A stretch of DNA of 64,000 nt from Microbacterium sp. SLBN-146 (GCF_006715145.1 NZ_VFMR01000001.1:1984001-2048000); one strand, 5' to 3'. Positions 16,303 to 24,984 are shown, counted from the first letter of the stretch. The notes: generated from the sequence alone by a model not told the origin. Numbers and translations are program-made.

Positions 16303-17343
16303 TCAGACGAAGCGGACCCAGTTCGCGACGGCGCCCGTCTCGATCCGCTGACGCAGCTCGAGGCGATCGCCGTCGACGGCGTAGAGCGAAACGGTCGTCG
16401 AGCGTTCCCCCGCGGCGACGAGGAAGGCGCCATCGGGACTCACCGCGAACCCGCGTGGTTGCTCCTCGGTCGTGAAGAAGCGTGTCGGGGCTGAGAGGGA
16501 GCCGTCGTCGGCGACCTCGACGGCGGCGAGCGTGCTCTCGGTCCGTTCGGAGCACCAGAGGCGTCGTCCGCCCTCGCCGATGTGGATGTCCGCACCCCAG
16601 ATGACGTGATGCTCGAGCGGGTGGATCCCGAAACGACTGTGTCCGAGATTCTTCCCCGGGTCGACGGCGCTCGCCGAGCCGCGCAGGTCGAGCGTGCCCG
16701 TGACGGTGTCCCGCGCGTAGTGCAGCACCTCGCCCGAGAACTCGGTGAGGACGTAGACCGCGTCCTGCGCCTCGCTGAGCACGAGGTGGCGGGGGCCGCT
16801 CCCGGCCGGTGCCGGGACGGTTTCCGGATCGAGGGGGTGCAAGCGCATCTCGCCATCGATGGAGTACTGCGCGATGAGGTCGTCGCCGAGCGAGACGAAG
16901 TAGGCGAATCGTCCGTCGTCGCTCGGGAGGACCGCGTGAAGGTTGGCGAACTCGATCCGCGAGACGGGGGATGCCACGACACCGTCCTGGATCGTGGCTG
17001 AGAAGCCGTATCCCGCGCCGTAGGCGGCGCCGAGCAGGCCCGTGCCGCCCCGTGTGAGCGAGAGGTAGTTCATGCCGCCGACGGGGAGGTCGAGCCTCGA
17101 GCGGTGTGTGAGGCGTCCTGTTTCGCGATCGAGGGCGAGCGTCGCGACGCCCGCGTGTTCGTGCTCGCCTCCTGCCTTGACGGCGGCATACACGAGGTCG
17201 CGGTCGGCGTCTATGGCGAAGGCCGAGCAGCCGACGAGCCCCTCCGTGACGGCGAGTCGCTCGAGGGATCCCTCGGAGAGCCGGAAGACGCTGATGCTGC
17301 CGTCGCCGGAGTTGGCGACCAGGACGAGTGCGGAGTGGGTCAC
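16303..17343 (-). CDS. Lactonase family beta-propeller protein (6-phosphogluconolactonase type)
   Basis: A 346-residue seven-bladed propeller of the YbhE/Pgl lactonase family. Blade repeats are visible: LVLVANSGDGSISVFRL, VYAAVKAGG, ATLALDRETGRLTH, FVSLGDDLIAQYSIDG, VYVLTEFSGEVLHYARD and PRGFAVSPDGAFLVAAGERS. The family includes 6-phosphogluconolactonase of the pentose phosphate pathway, but many members act on other lactones. The active-site His/Glu/Arg set cannot be certified here. The GTG start at 17343 is followed by the propeller sequence straight away; upstream codons to 17421 overlap the next gene's end and are less likely. No signal peptide. Confidence 0.85.
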   Translation of the reverse strand: MTHSALVLVANSGDGSISVFRLSEGSLERLAVTEGLVGCSAFAIDADRDLVYAAVKAGGEHEHAGVATLALDRETGRLTHRSRLDLPVGGMNYLSLTRGGTGLLGAAYGAGYGFSATIQDGVVASPVSRIEFANLHAVLPSDDGRFAYFVSLGDDLIAQYSIDGEMRLHPLDPETVPAPAGSGPRHLVLSEAQDAVYVLTEFSGEVLHYARDTVTGTLDLRGSASAVDPGKNLGHSRFGIHPLEHHVIWGADIHIGEGGRRLWCSERTESTLAAVEVADDGSLSAPTRFFTTEEQPRGFAVSPDGAFLVAAGERSTTVSLYAVDGDRLELRQRIETGAVANWVRFV

Positions 17344-17368
17344 CCTTCGATCGTAGACAGGGTCGCCG

Positions 17369-18883
17369 TCAGACGCGGCGGAGCAGCACCACGGAGTCCC
17401 CGAGCGTCGCGGGCGCCCCATCCGGCCCGACCGCCGCGCGCGAGCGGACGTCGACGATGAGCGTCTCCCACTCGGTCGCAGGAAGATCGAGGCTCGCGAG
17501 CTCCTGCTCGGGTGACAGGAACACGTGGTGCGCGACGTGCTCAGGTCGCGCCCAGGGCGGCGGCGCCGCGTGCGACACGACGAGGAGATGTCCGCCCCGT
17601 GCCACGAGACCGGCGGCGCGGCGAAGCGCCCGCGCGCGGTCCAGCGCGACGCGGGAGTGCAGGAAGCTGGCGGTCACGAGCCCGAACGAACCGTCGATCC
17701 CTGCGGCGCCGAGCGGGTCCGTGTCGTCGAGGTCCCCCGCGATGAATCGCGCGCTCACGCCCGCCTCCTCGGCGGCCGCCTGAGCGCGGGCGATGGCCGC
17801 CGCGGAGAGGTCGATCCCCGTGGCATCCCACCCGCGGCGTGCGAGCCAGACGACATCCGCGCCCTCTCCGCAGCCGAGGTCGAGGGACCGAGTCGGCACG
17901 AATCCGCCCACGACGTCGACGAGGGTCGCGTTGGGGTTCCCCGACCACATGCGGTCGGCGTAACGGTCGTTCCAGTAGCGTTCGGGCTCGGCGATGGCGC
18001 GGGCGACGTCCTCTTCGACGAGGGCGGCATTGGCGCCCGCACCCGCCATCGAGCCCGCGCCCATCGAGACCGGCACGTTCGCGTAGGGAGTGACGACATT
18101 CCCCGCGGCCCAGATGCGAGCCGAGCTCGTCCGTCCCAGCGCGTCGACCTCGAGGAGACCCGCGTCCGTCCGCGCGAGTCCGAGCCCCGCGACGAAGGCG
18201 TCGTGCGGACGGGGCGCGCCCGCCGTGAAGATCGCGTCGACCGGAACGCGGCGTCCGCCCGCGAGGTGCACGGTTCCGTCTGCGAACGCGACGACCGGAT
18301 GCGTCTCGACGCCGATGCCGCGTGCACGGAAGGCGCGAAGCACGTCGGGAGCGAGTTCGCCGGCCGCCGCGGTGAACACCACGACGTCGTCGCTCCACTG
18401 GCGGACGAGCTGCGCCTGGTGGAGCTGCAGCGGCGACAGCAGCAGTACGCCCAACCGCCGGTCGCGCACCTCCCAGCCGTGGCAGTACGGGCAATGGAGG
18501 ACGGTCGACCCCCAGCCCTCCGCGAGTCCCGGGATCGCGGGGAGTTCGTCGGTGATCCCGGTCGCGATGATGAGGGCGCGGGCCGTCTCCGTGCGGCCGT
18601 CGGTCATGCGGACGGTGACGGACGCGTCGCTCTCTTCGACGGCATCGACGGATGCCGCGACGATCTCCACGCCGTACGCCTCGAGCTCGGCGCGACCCCG
18701 GTCGAGGAGCTCGGCGGGCGGTATGCCGTCGTGCCCGAGCACGCCGTGCATGTGCGCCGCGAACCGGTTGCGCGGTGAACCGGCGTCGACGACGAGCGTG
18801 CGACGGCGCGCCCTCCCGAGCATCTGCGCGGCGCTGAGGCCGGCGATGCCGGCTCCGATGACGATGACATCCCACTCTTCCAT
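17369..18883 (-). CDS. Fusion of thioredoxin-reductase-like flavoprotein and SAM methyltransferase
   Basis: A 504-residue two-domain protein. Residues 1-~305 are a low-molecular-weight thioredoxin-reductase fold. VIVIGAGIAGLSAAQMLGRA binds FAD, HCPYCHGWEVRD is the redox CxxC, and RIWAAGNVVTPYANV is the second FAD motif. The second NAD(P) motif is degenerate (LGVLLLSPLQLHQA, no GGGxSA). Residues ~320-504 are a class I methyltransferase (RSLDLGCGEGADVVWLARRG, with acidic GIDLS and FIAGDLDDTDP). The fusion is known in Actinobacteria but the substrate is not; thiol or tellurite/selenite-type methylation is one guess. It is divergent from the XRE-cupin regulator across a palindromic operator. Confidence 0.9.
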   Translation of the reverse strand: MEEWDVIVIGAGIAGLSAAQMLGRARRRTLVVDAGSPRNRFAAHMHGVLGHDGIPPAELLDRGRAELEAYGVEIVAASVDAVEESDASVTVRMTDGRTETARALIIATGITDELPAIPGLAEGWGSTVLHCPYCHGWEVRDRRLGVLLLSPLQLHQAQLVRQWSDDVVVFTAAAGELAPDVLRAFRARGIGVETHPVVAFADGTVHLAGGRRVPVDAIFTAGAPRPHDAFVAGLGLARTDAGLLEVDALGRTSSARIWAAGNVVTPYANVPVSMGAGSMAGAGANAALVEEDVARAIAEPERYWNDRYADRMWSGNPNATLVDVVGGFVPTRSLDLGCGEGADVVWLARRGWDATGIDLSAAAIARAQAAAEEAGVSARFIAGDLDDTDPLGAAGIDGSFGLVTASFLHSRVALDRARALRRAAGLVARGGHLLVVSHAAPPPWARPEHVAHHVFLSPEQELASLDLPATEWETLIVDVRSRAAVGPDGAPATLGDSVVLLRRV

Positions 18884-18924
18884 GTGCTCAGCATGAGTGG
18901 CACGATGTCAGAGAGCAAGCTAGT

Positions 18925-18939
18925 TTGCTGAATCAGCAA
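18925..18939 (+). promoter_or_regulatory. Palindromic operator between the fusion gene and its regulator
   Basis: TTGCTGA-A-TCAGCAA is a perfect 15-bp palindrome with a one-base centre, placed 9 bases before the regulator's start codon and 41 bases from the divergent gene's start. A second, weaker dyad AGCAA-N6-TTGCT (18914-18929) overlaps it. XRE-cupin proteins usually repress their own divergent promoters, which makes this the likely binding site. Confidence 0.7.
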
Positions 18940-18948
18940 GGAGAGCGA

Positions 18949-19548
18949 ATGACCGACGACTTGGCTCACGTGGGTCCGCGCCTGCGGGCGGCACGACAAG
19001 CGAAAGGACTCACGCTCGAAGAGGTGGCGGGACGATCCGCCATGTCGGTCAGCACCCTGTCGCGGTTGGAATCGGGCAAGCGCCAGGCGACCCTCGAACT
19101 CCTCGTGCCGCTGACGCGGCAGCTCGGCATGAGTCTCGACGACCTCGTGCGCTCCGAGACGAGCGACCCCCGTGTGCGCCGCGCGGCGGTGAAGCGCCAC
19201 GGACTCATCGTCGCGCCGCTCGCGCTCGAGGACTCGCCCGTGAGCACCTACAAGGTCACATTTCCGCCTGTCGCGGACCTTCCCGACCTTCGCGTGCACG
19301 ACGGGTTCGAGTGGCTCTACGTACTCAGCGGAAAGCTCCGTCTGCGTGTGGGCACGCAGGATCTCATTCTCGGTCGCGGTGAGGCCGCCGAGTTCGACAC
19401 GCGGACGCCCCACGCGCTGAGTGCGTCGGGATCACGCGCCGCCGAAGTGATCAGCATCTTCAACGCCGCCGGCGTGCGTCTTCACACCCACGGCCTCGAC
19501 GAGACCGGGAACGAGGGTGAGGCGTCAGTACCAGCCGACGGACTGTGA
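18949..19548 (+). CDS. XRE-family regulator with C-terminal cupin domain
   Basis: A 199-residue transcription factor. The helix-turn-helix is residues ~10-65 (VGPRLRAARQAKGLTLEEVA, then SVSTLSRLESGKRQATLELL). The C-terminal ~110 residues form a cupin barrel (VHDGFEWLYVLSGKLRLRVG, GEAAEFDTRTPHAL), which in this group binds a small effector, although the classic metal-binding histidines are only partly present. ATG at 18949 has an AAGGAG site. It probably controls the divergent fusion enzyme. Its last 24 bases overlap the end of the convergent transglycosylase gene. Confidence 0.88.
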   Translation: MTDDLAHVGPRLRAARQAKGLTLEEVAGRSAMSVSTLSRLESGKRQATLELLVPLTRQLGMSLDDLVRSETSDPRVRRAAVKRHGLIVAPLALEDSPVSTYKVTFPPVADLPDLRVHDGFEWLYVLSGKLRLRVGTQDLILGRGEAAEFDTRTPHALSASGSRAAEVISIFNAAGVRLHTHGLDETGNEGEASVPADGL

Positions 19549-20532
19549 GTGGCTCCAGGCGCCGCATGGCGATCCGTAGCGGCCGGCGATGTAGCCGAGT
19601 CCCCAGCGCACCTGCGTCGCAGCGTTCGTCTGCCAGTCGCCGCCCGCGCTGGCCATCTTGCTGCCGGGGAGCGCCTGCGGGATGCCGGTCGCACCGCTTG
19701 AACGGTTGTAGGCCTGGTAGTTCCAGCCCGACTCCTTGTTCCACAGCGACACGAGGCACGCGAACTGGTCGTCGCCCCAGCCGTACTCGGGGAGCATGGC
19801 GCGTGCCGATGCCTGCGCGCCCGCGGGGCTGTTGTCTCCCGCCGTCCCGCCCGTCGCGTAGACGGGGTTCGGTGCGGCAGGGGCCGCCGGCGTCCGTGCC
19901 GCTGCGGCAGCAGCTTCCGACGCCGCGGCGGCCTCGGCCTCGAGACGTGCCTTCTCGGCAGCCTCCGCCTCCAGGCGTGCCTTCTCTGCGATCGCGGCGT
20001 CGAGGGCCGCGCGGAGCTCGGTGACGCGCGCGTCGACGGGGTCGACGAGGTCGACGACGTCCTCCGTCAGGCCGGGGAGGAAGATGGTGTGCTGTGCGTC
20101 GGTCCCGCGCTCGAGACGCTCGGTCGCCTGCGAAAGCTCGTCCGTCGCGACACCCGCGTCCGTCGCGCCGAGGTCGACACCTGCGGCCGCGATGTCCGCC
20201 TGGACGGTCTCGGCCGCGTCGAGGGCGCCTTCCGCCGTCGCGAGAGCTTCACGGGCCGCCGTGACGACATCGGATGCCTCGGCGGAGCCCGCGATCATGG
20301 CGGGCTCGACGGGCAGAGAGTAGGACACGAGAGCGAAGTCGTTGAAGGGGGCTTCGGCCTGGTTCGCCGACACCGCCTGCGCACTCGAGACCGGGAGGCC
20401 GCCCGTCACCCCTGCGGTGGCGAGAAGACCGACGGCGAGGCTCGCGGCGACGATGGCGGGGCGGCGACGCGAGCGGCGTTCCGCGAGGCGGCGAAGTCGG
20501 CGGGCAGGGGAAGAGGACGTGTCTGAGCGCAT
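19525..20532 (-). CDS. Secreted transglycosylase-like protein, second copy
   Basis: A 335-residue paralogue of the protein at 15369-16277. A basic N terminus (RRLRRLAERRSRRRP) precedes a signal anchor (AIVAASLAVGLLATAGVTGG). A helical region follows, then a coiled coil with repeated EKARLEAEAA units (residues ~185-215) and an Ala/Pro linker. The C-terminal domain starts YGWGDDQFACLVSLWNKESG and ends CGAWSHSQSVGWY. The presumed catalytic Glu is in NKESGWN. It likely acts on peptidoglycan outside the cell, perhaps with cell-cycle or growth-phase control. The long, GC-rich leader (20533-20725) contains a CCGCGCC/GGCGCGG stem (20558-20579) but no recognised riboswitch. Confidence 0.85.
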   Translation of the reverse strand: MRSDTSSSPARRLRRLAERRSRRRPAIVAASLAVGLLATAGVTGGLPVSSAQAVSANQAEAPFNDFALVSYSLPVEPAMIAGSAEASDVVTAAREALATAEGALDAAETVQADIAAAGVDLGATDAGVATDELSQATERLERGTDAQHTIFLPGLTEDVVDLVDPVDARVTELRAALDAAIAEKARLEAEAAEKARLEAEAAAASEAAAAAARTPAAPAAPNPVYATGGTAGDNSPAGAQASARAMLPEYGWGDDQFACLVSLWNKESGWNYQAYNRSSGATGIPQALPGSKMASAGGDWQTNAATQVRWGLGYIAGRYGSPCGAWSHSQSVGWY

Positions 20533-20725
20533 CGAGAAAGAGTTCCGTATCGGGTGTCCGCGCCGTCGGGTAGGCGCGGTGAGGCCGCAGAGCGGCGCAA
20601 GTCACGCAGTCTGCCCACCCAGGCTGGACAGGCAAGGTACGTTCCCTGGGTGTTTCCTGTGAGCGGTGAGACGATTCGCTCCTCGAGGACAGCCCCGAGA
20701 ATGGCCTTCGCAGTACCCTGGCGGG

Positions 20726-21070
20726 GTGCATCGGATCTACACCATGGCCTTCTCCGCGGTCTATCCGCTGTATGTCGCGAAGGCCGAACGGAAGGGGCGC
20801 ACACGAGCCGAAGTCGACCAGGCGATCCGCTGGCTGACCGGCTTCGACGAGGATGCGCTGAACCGACATCTGGCTGAGAACACGACGTTCGAGGAGCTCT
20901 TCGCGGCGTCCGATCTCAATGCGAACGCCACGCTCATCACGGGAGTCGTGTGCGGGGTCCGGGTGCAGGACATCGAGGATCCACTCATGCAGAAGATCCG
21001 CTATCTCGACAAGCTCATCGACGAGATCGCGAAGGGACGCCCCATGGAAAAGGTCCTCCGTACGGCCTGA
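20726..21070 (+). CDS. DUF2200 family protein
   Basis: A 114-residue cytoplasmic protein matching the DUF2200 family over its whole length: the [20 protein letters not shown] opening, [20 protein letters not shown], and the strongly conserved [20 protein letters not shown], then [20 protein letters not shown]. The function of the family is unknown. I chose the GTG at 20726 because it restores the family's usual M-HRIYTM start; the first ATG in frame is six codons later. It is followed by the Nudix gene on the same strand, 56 bp downstream. Confidence 0.9.
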   Translation: MHRIYTMAFSAVYPLYVAKAERKGRTRAEVDQAIRWLTGFDEDALNRHLAENTTFEELFAASDLNANATLITGVVCGVRVQDIEDPLMQKIRYLDKLIDEIAKGRPMEKVLRTA

Positions 21071-21126
21071 AGCGCCTCGGCCGGCGTTGCGGCGCCGGTG
21101 TCGCGAGTCCTGCGTACGCTGGGCGG

Positions 21127-21873
21127 GTGCCCGACTCACATCAAGAGCTGAGCGCACGGGAGCAGTTGTCGGCGCTCGCCGAGGCCGCCGCTGAGCGCCG
21201 CGCCGCACCCCGTGCGACGATCTCTGCCGCCACGAATGGTCCTCCGTCGTCCGACGGCCGACCGGCGGCGATCCTCATCCTCTTCGGCGTCCTCGACGAT
21301 CTGCCCGCCGATCGCGACGCCCGCTCCGCGACCGTCGGGCGCGACCTCGACGTGCTGCTCCTCGCGCGCGCGACGACGCTGCGGTCTCACCCCGGACAGG
21401 TCGCGTTCCCGGGAGGGCGGGTCGATCCGGGTGATGCCGACGCGGTGGCCGCAGCCCTCCGCGAAGCCCAGGAGGAGACCGGCCTCGACCCCGAGGGAGT
21501 CGACGTGCTCGGTGTTCTCGAAGAGATCCCTCTGGAGTACTCGCAACATCTCGTCACACCCGTCCTGGCGTGGTGGCGTGAGCCGTCTCCCGTCCGGGTC
21601 GTCGACGTCGCCGAATCCGCCGACGTGTTCCGCGCTCCCGTGGCCGAACTGCTCGATCCGGCCCATCGCGGCTCGACCGTCATCCGGCGCGACGGCGGCG
21701 AGTGGCGCGGGCCGGGCTTCCTCGTGCCGCACGCGTCGGGCGAGCATCTCGTGTGGGGCTTCACCGGGATGGTGCTCGACGAGATCTTCAACAGGCTCGG
21801 GTGGACCGAGCCATGGGATGCCGCGCGCGAACTCCCGTTGCCGCTGCCGGACGGTGACGACACGGGACGGTGA
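21127..21873 (+). CDS. Nudix hydrolase (CoA pyrophosphatase-like)
   Basis: A 248-residue hydrolase. The Nudix box GGRVDPGDADAVAAALREAQ-EETGL is at residues ~100-124, with the catalytic R-E-x2-EE intact, and HPGQVAFPGGRVDPGD fits the CoA/acyl-CoA pyrophosphatase (NudL/YeaB) subgroup. These enzymes split nucleoside diphosphate-linked compounds using Mg2+ or Mn2+ in the cytoplasm. GTG start at 21127. The last eight codons and the stop fall inside a 16-bp tandem repeat (21850-21897), so the exact C terminus may vary between strains. Confidence 0.88.
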   Translation: MPDSHQELSAREQLSALAEAAAERRAAPRATISAATNGPPSSDGRPAAILILFGVLDDLPADRDARSATVGRDLDVLLLARATTLRSHPGQVAFPGGRVDPGDADAVAAALREAQEETGLDPEGVDVLGVLEEIPLEYSQHLVTPVLAWWREPSPVRVVDVAESADVFRAPVAELLDPAHRGSTVIRRDGGEWRGPGFLVPHASGEHLVWGFTGMVLDEIFNRLGWTEPWDAARELPLPLPDGDDTGR

Positions 21874-21897
21874 CGACACGGGACGGTGACGACACGG
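21850..21897 (+). repeat. Three tandem copies of a 16-bp unit at the end of the Nudix gene
   Basis: The unit gacggtgacgacacgg occurs three times without a gap. The Nudix stop codon (21871-21873) lies in the second copy. As 16 is not a multiple of three, gain or loss of a copy shifts the frame. Confidence 0.9.
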
Positions 21898-21919
21898 GGC
21901 GAGAGCGCGCGGCATCCCC

Positions 21920-22885
21920 TCACAGACCGCGGAGCTTCTCCAAGAGAGGCTCTGCTGCTTCGGCCAGGAAACGGTCCTGCTGCTCGTCGCCGATCTGGAC
22001 GATCGCGATGTCGGTGAACCCGGCGTCGATATAAGGGCGGACGCTCTCGGCGATCGCGTCGAGGTCGGGGCCGCACGCGATCGACTCCGCGACGTCCTCG
22101 GGACGCACGAACTGCGACGCGGCCTGGAATCCGGCGGGGGTGGAGAGTTCGGCGTTGACGGGCCAGCCGCCCCCGAACCACCGGAACTGATCGTGGGCGC
22201 GGGCGATCGCGGCATCCCGGTCGGGATCCCAGGAGATCGGGATCTGGCCGATCTTCCGCGACGTGCCACCGCGCGCGGCATCCCACCCGCTCACGAGCTC
22301 CGCGTCGGGCTCGACGGCGATCATGTGGTCGCTGAGGGGAGCGAAGGATTCGATCGATTCGCTTCCCGACACCGCGACGCCGATCTCCACACCGGCATCC
22401 GGGACATCCCAGATGCGTGCCGAGTCGACGCGGAAGTACTCGCCGTCATACGTCACGAGCTCACCCGTGTGGAGTTCGCGGATGATCTCGATCGCCTCGG
22501 TGAGCATCGTCTGGCGCGTGTCGACGCTCGGCCAGCCCTCGCCGACGACGTGCTCGTTGAGGTTCTCACCCGATCCGAGGCCGAGGAGGAACCGCCCCTC
22601 GCTCAGGATCTGCAGTGTCGCTGCTTTCTGCGCAACGACGGCGGGGTGGTATCGCATCGTGGGACACGTCACATAGGTCATGAGCTCGACGCGGCTCGTC
22701 GCCTGCGCGACGGCTCCCAGGACGGTCCACGCGTACGGTGCGTGACCTTGACTGACGAGCCAGGGCGAGTAGTGATCGCTCGACACTTCGAAGTCGAAGC
22801 CCACGGCCTCGGCGGACTGCGCGTAGCGGACGAGCTCGAGCGGACCGCTCTGCTCGGTCATGAGGGTGTAGCCGAAACGGGTCAT
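21920..22885 (-). CDS. LLM-class F420-dependent oxidoreductase (TIGR03557-like)
   Basis: A 321-residue TIM-barrel oxidoreductase of the luciferase-like superfamily. The sequence MTRFGYTLMTEQSGPLELVR, then AEAVGFDFEVSSDHYSPWL, GRFLLGLGSGENLNEHV and GVEIGVAVSGSESIESFA fits the glucose-6-phosphate-dehydrogenase-like F420 family (TIGR03557). It would use deazaflavin F420 in the cytoplasm; the substrate is not known. The ATG at 22885 lies 4 bases after the dps stop on the same strand, so the two genes form a likely operon with dps first. Longer open frames upstream overlap dps and are ignored. Confidence 0.88.
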   Translation of the reverse strand: MTRFGYTLMTEQSGPLELVRYAQSAEAVGFDFEVSSDHYSPWLVSQGHAPYAWTVLGAVAQATSRVELMTYVTCPTMRYHPAVVAQKAATLQILSEGRFLLGLGSGENLNEHVVGEGWPSVDTRQTMLTEAIEIIRELHTGELVTYDGEYFRVDSARIWDVPDAGVEIGVAVSGSESIESFAPLSDHMIAVEPDAELVSGWDAARGGTSRKIGQIPISWDPDRDAAIARAHDQFRWFGGGWPVNAELSTPAGFQAASQFVRPEDVAESIACGPDLDAIAESVRPYIDAGFTDIAIVQIGDEQQDRFLAEAAEPLLEKLRGL

Positions 22886-22889
22886 GCGA

Positions 22890-23456
22890 TCACCGCGCGG
22901 GAGTGCGGTTCTCGGCGCTGACCATCCACGCGAACTGCTCGAGCGACTCGAGGATCGCGTGCAGGATGTCGGCGCTCGTGGGGTCCTCATCGTCGACGTC
23001 GTCGTGGACGGCGCGGCAGGTCCCGATGGCGGACTCGAGGCGCTCGGTCATGAGGTCGATGACGTCGGTCGTCGCGACCTCTCCCATGGGGAACTCGGCG
23101 AGGGTCGTCGTCTCCGACACGGTGTCGCTCCGGCCGTCGGGGAGGGCGTGCAGCGCGCGCATCCTCTCGGCGATCGTGTCGCTGAACGTCCGAGCGGCCT
23201 CGATGATCTCGTCGAGCTGCCGGTGGGTGTCACGGAAGTTGCGCCCCACGACGTTCCAGTGGGCCTGCTTCCCCTGGCTCGCGAGTTCGATGAGGTCCAC
23301 GAGGACGCGCTGGAGGTTCTCGCTGAGCGCCCGGGAGGCCTGGAAGCCGTTCTCTGCGTTCTGCTCGTCGGTGAGCTGCGCGCCGCCGGTCGCGGTGCGC
23401 CGGTTGGCCTTCTTCGGTGCCGTCTTGGTCTTCGCTTTCGTCGCTGTCGTCGACAT
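22890..23456 (-). CDS. dps: Dps ferritin-like DNA-protection protein
   Basis: A 188-residue mini-ferritin. The ferroxidase site spans subunits and uses QAHWNVVGRNFRDTHRQLDEII (His, Asp and Glu), as in all Dps dodecamers. The N-terminal ~25 residues are Lys/Ala/Thr rich (TTATKAKTKTAPKKANRRT), a typical DNA-binding tail. It oxidises and stores iron with peroxide and compacts DNA under stress. ATG at 23456 with an AAAGGAA site. It is the first gene of the pair with the F420-type oxidoreductase. Confidence 0.95.
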   Translation of the reverse strand: MSTTATKAKTKTAPKKANRRTATGGAQLTDEQNAENGFQASRALSENLQRVLVDLIELASQGKQAHWNVVGRNFRDTHRQLDEIIEAARTFSDTIAERMRALHALPDGRSDTVSETTTLAEFPMGEVATTDVIDLMTERLESAIGTCRAVHDDVDDEDPTSADILHAILESLEQFAWMVSAENRTPAR

Positions 23457-23603
23457 GGCTGTTCCTTTCGTGCGGATGCCCCGACGCTATGCCTGCGCCG
23501 GGAGCAGTGCGCGGGGCTTGTCCGCGCATGGTGTGCGTGCTACTCGCGCTCGGTCCTGTGGAGAACTCCGACGAGTGTCGTATGTATGTTCTATCTTTCA
23601 AGG

Positions 23604-24950
23604 ATGGAAGAACAGACCGACGGGCCGGACGATCTCGGGCCTCCCTCCGATGAGGTGCCGGGCGGCTTCGATGACCCGTTCGTCGGTGCGTGCGAGTGCG
23701 ACGCGTGTGGGACGCACGGCGAGGGCGGCTTCGATCCGCCTGACGCCGTCGATCGAGTCTCCGAGATCTCGAACTATCTCGGGTCCGTCGTCGCCGATCG
23801 CCTCGTCGCCGTCGCTGCCATGAGACGTGAGGTCATCGCGGTGGGGCCTGTGCATGCGTCGCTCGAGATCATGGAGCGTTCCGTGCGGCTCGAACTCGCG
23901 GCGACGCTGCGGATCACCGAGTACTCCGCGGGCGAACTGCTCGCGCTCGCCGAGGCCGTCGTCGACAGGTATCCCGCGATACGGGGTGCGATCGCGCGTG
24001 CGGACATGACCGAGCAGCATGCGAAGATCCTCGTCGCAGGCACCGACAGCGTCGATCCCCTCCATCGCGCCTTCATTCTGGAGCGCGGGATGGAGCTTGC
24101 GAAGCACCATCCCGTCGGTCAATTCCGCCGTCACCTCGCACGACTCATCGAGTCGGTCCGCGAGACGACGCTCGCACAGCGTCACGAGGCGGCGCTCGCG
24201 GACCGTCGGGTCGCCGTCGAGCCCGGTGCCGACGGCATGGCGTGGCTACACCTCTATGCTCCTGCGGTCGAGATCCACGCGATCCACGGCCGCATGACCG
24301 CGATCGCGAAGCAACTCAAGAAGCAACCCGACGAGGCTCGCACGCTCGACCACCTGCGCGCCGATGTCGCGTGCGATCTGCTGATCGACGGGGCTGCCGA
24401 AGCGCATCCGGCGCCTGTTCGCGGCATCCGAGCATCGGTCGTCGTCACGGTGCCCGCGCTCGCACTCCTCGGCGACGGTGAGGCCGTGCCGCCGGGGTGC
24501 GACCCCGCGAGCGTCGAGGGCGTCGGCCCGATCCCCCTCACGACGGCGCGCCGCCTGTGCGGCGGGTCCGGGGGATGGATGCGCGTACTCACTCACCCCG
24601 AGACCGGGATGGTGCTCTCCGTGGGGCGTGACCGTTACCAGCCCCCGCCGGAACTCGCGAAGCTCGTCAGGTGGCGAGCCGAGCGCTGCATGGCTCCGGG
24701 ATGTGAAGTACCGGCATCCCGGTGCCAGGTCGATCATTCGATCGCGTGGCAGCACGGCGGGTCCACGGCGCTCTCGAACCTCGGTCCTCTGTGCCAGGGG
24801 CATCACACCGTGAAGCACCATGGCGGGTGGTCGATCCGTCAGCTCGACGGCGGCGCCATCGAATGGACGTCTCCGACCGGACGGCAGTATGTCGTGCAGC
24901 CGGAGAGGCGGGTGCCCGTGTTCCGCCCGACGGATGCAGGGGCGGGGTGA
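23604..24950 (+). CDS. DUF222 / HNH endonuclease domain protein
   Basis: A 448-residue protein typical of Actinobacteria, where it occurs in many copies. The N-terminal DUF222 region (residues ~55-290) has helical blocks such as ADMTEQHAKILVAG and LAKHHPVGQFRRHLARLIES. The C-terminal HNH nuclease has CMAPGCEVPASRCQVDHSIA, then NLGPLCQGHHTVKHHGGW, with D-H, N and H residues all in place. Its role is uncertain (mobile or repair-linked nuclease). The start may be ATG at 23604 or the ATG at 23586 (MFYLSRMEEQ). The upstream sequence CGTATGTATGTTCT is a weak relative of the LexA box often found before such genes. Confidence 0.88.
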   Translation: MEEQTDGPDDLGPPSDEVPGGFDDPFVGACECDACGTHGEGGFDPPDAVDRVSEISNYLGSVVADRLVAVAAMRREVIAVGPVHASLEIMERSVRLELAATLRITEYSAGELLALAEAVVDRYPAIRGAIARADMTEQHAKILVAGTDSVDPLHRAFILERGMELAKHHPVGQFRRHLARLIESVRETTLAQRHEAALADRRVAVEPGADGMAWLHLYAPAVEIHAIHGRMTAIAKQLKKQPDEARTLDHLRADVACDLLIDGAAEAHPAPVRGIRASVVVTVPALALLGDGEAVPPGCDPASVEGVGPIPLTTARRLCGGSGGWMRVLTHPETGMVLSVGRDRYQPPPELAKLVRWRAERCMAPGCEVPASRCQVDHSIAWQHGGSTALSNLGPLCQGHHTVKHHGGWSIRQLDGGAIEWTSPTGRQYVVQPERRVPVFRPTDAGAG

Positions 24951-24984
24951 GGCCGCCCTCCTGACGACGGAGTATTCTCGCGGC

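Noticed and set aside
23580..23600. Possible LexA/SOS box before the DUF222-HNH gene
   Set aside because: The right half (GTTC) is present but the left half reads GTAT instead of GAAC; too weak to call.
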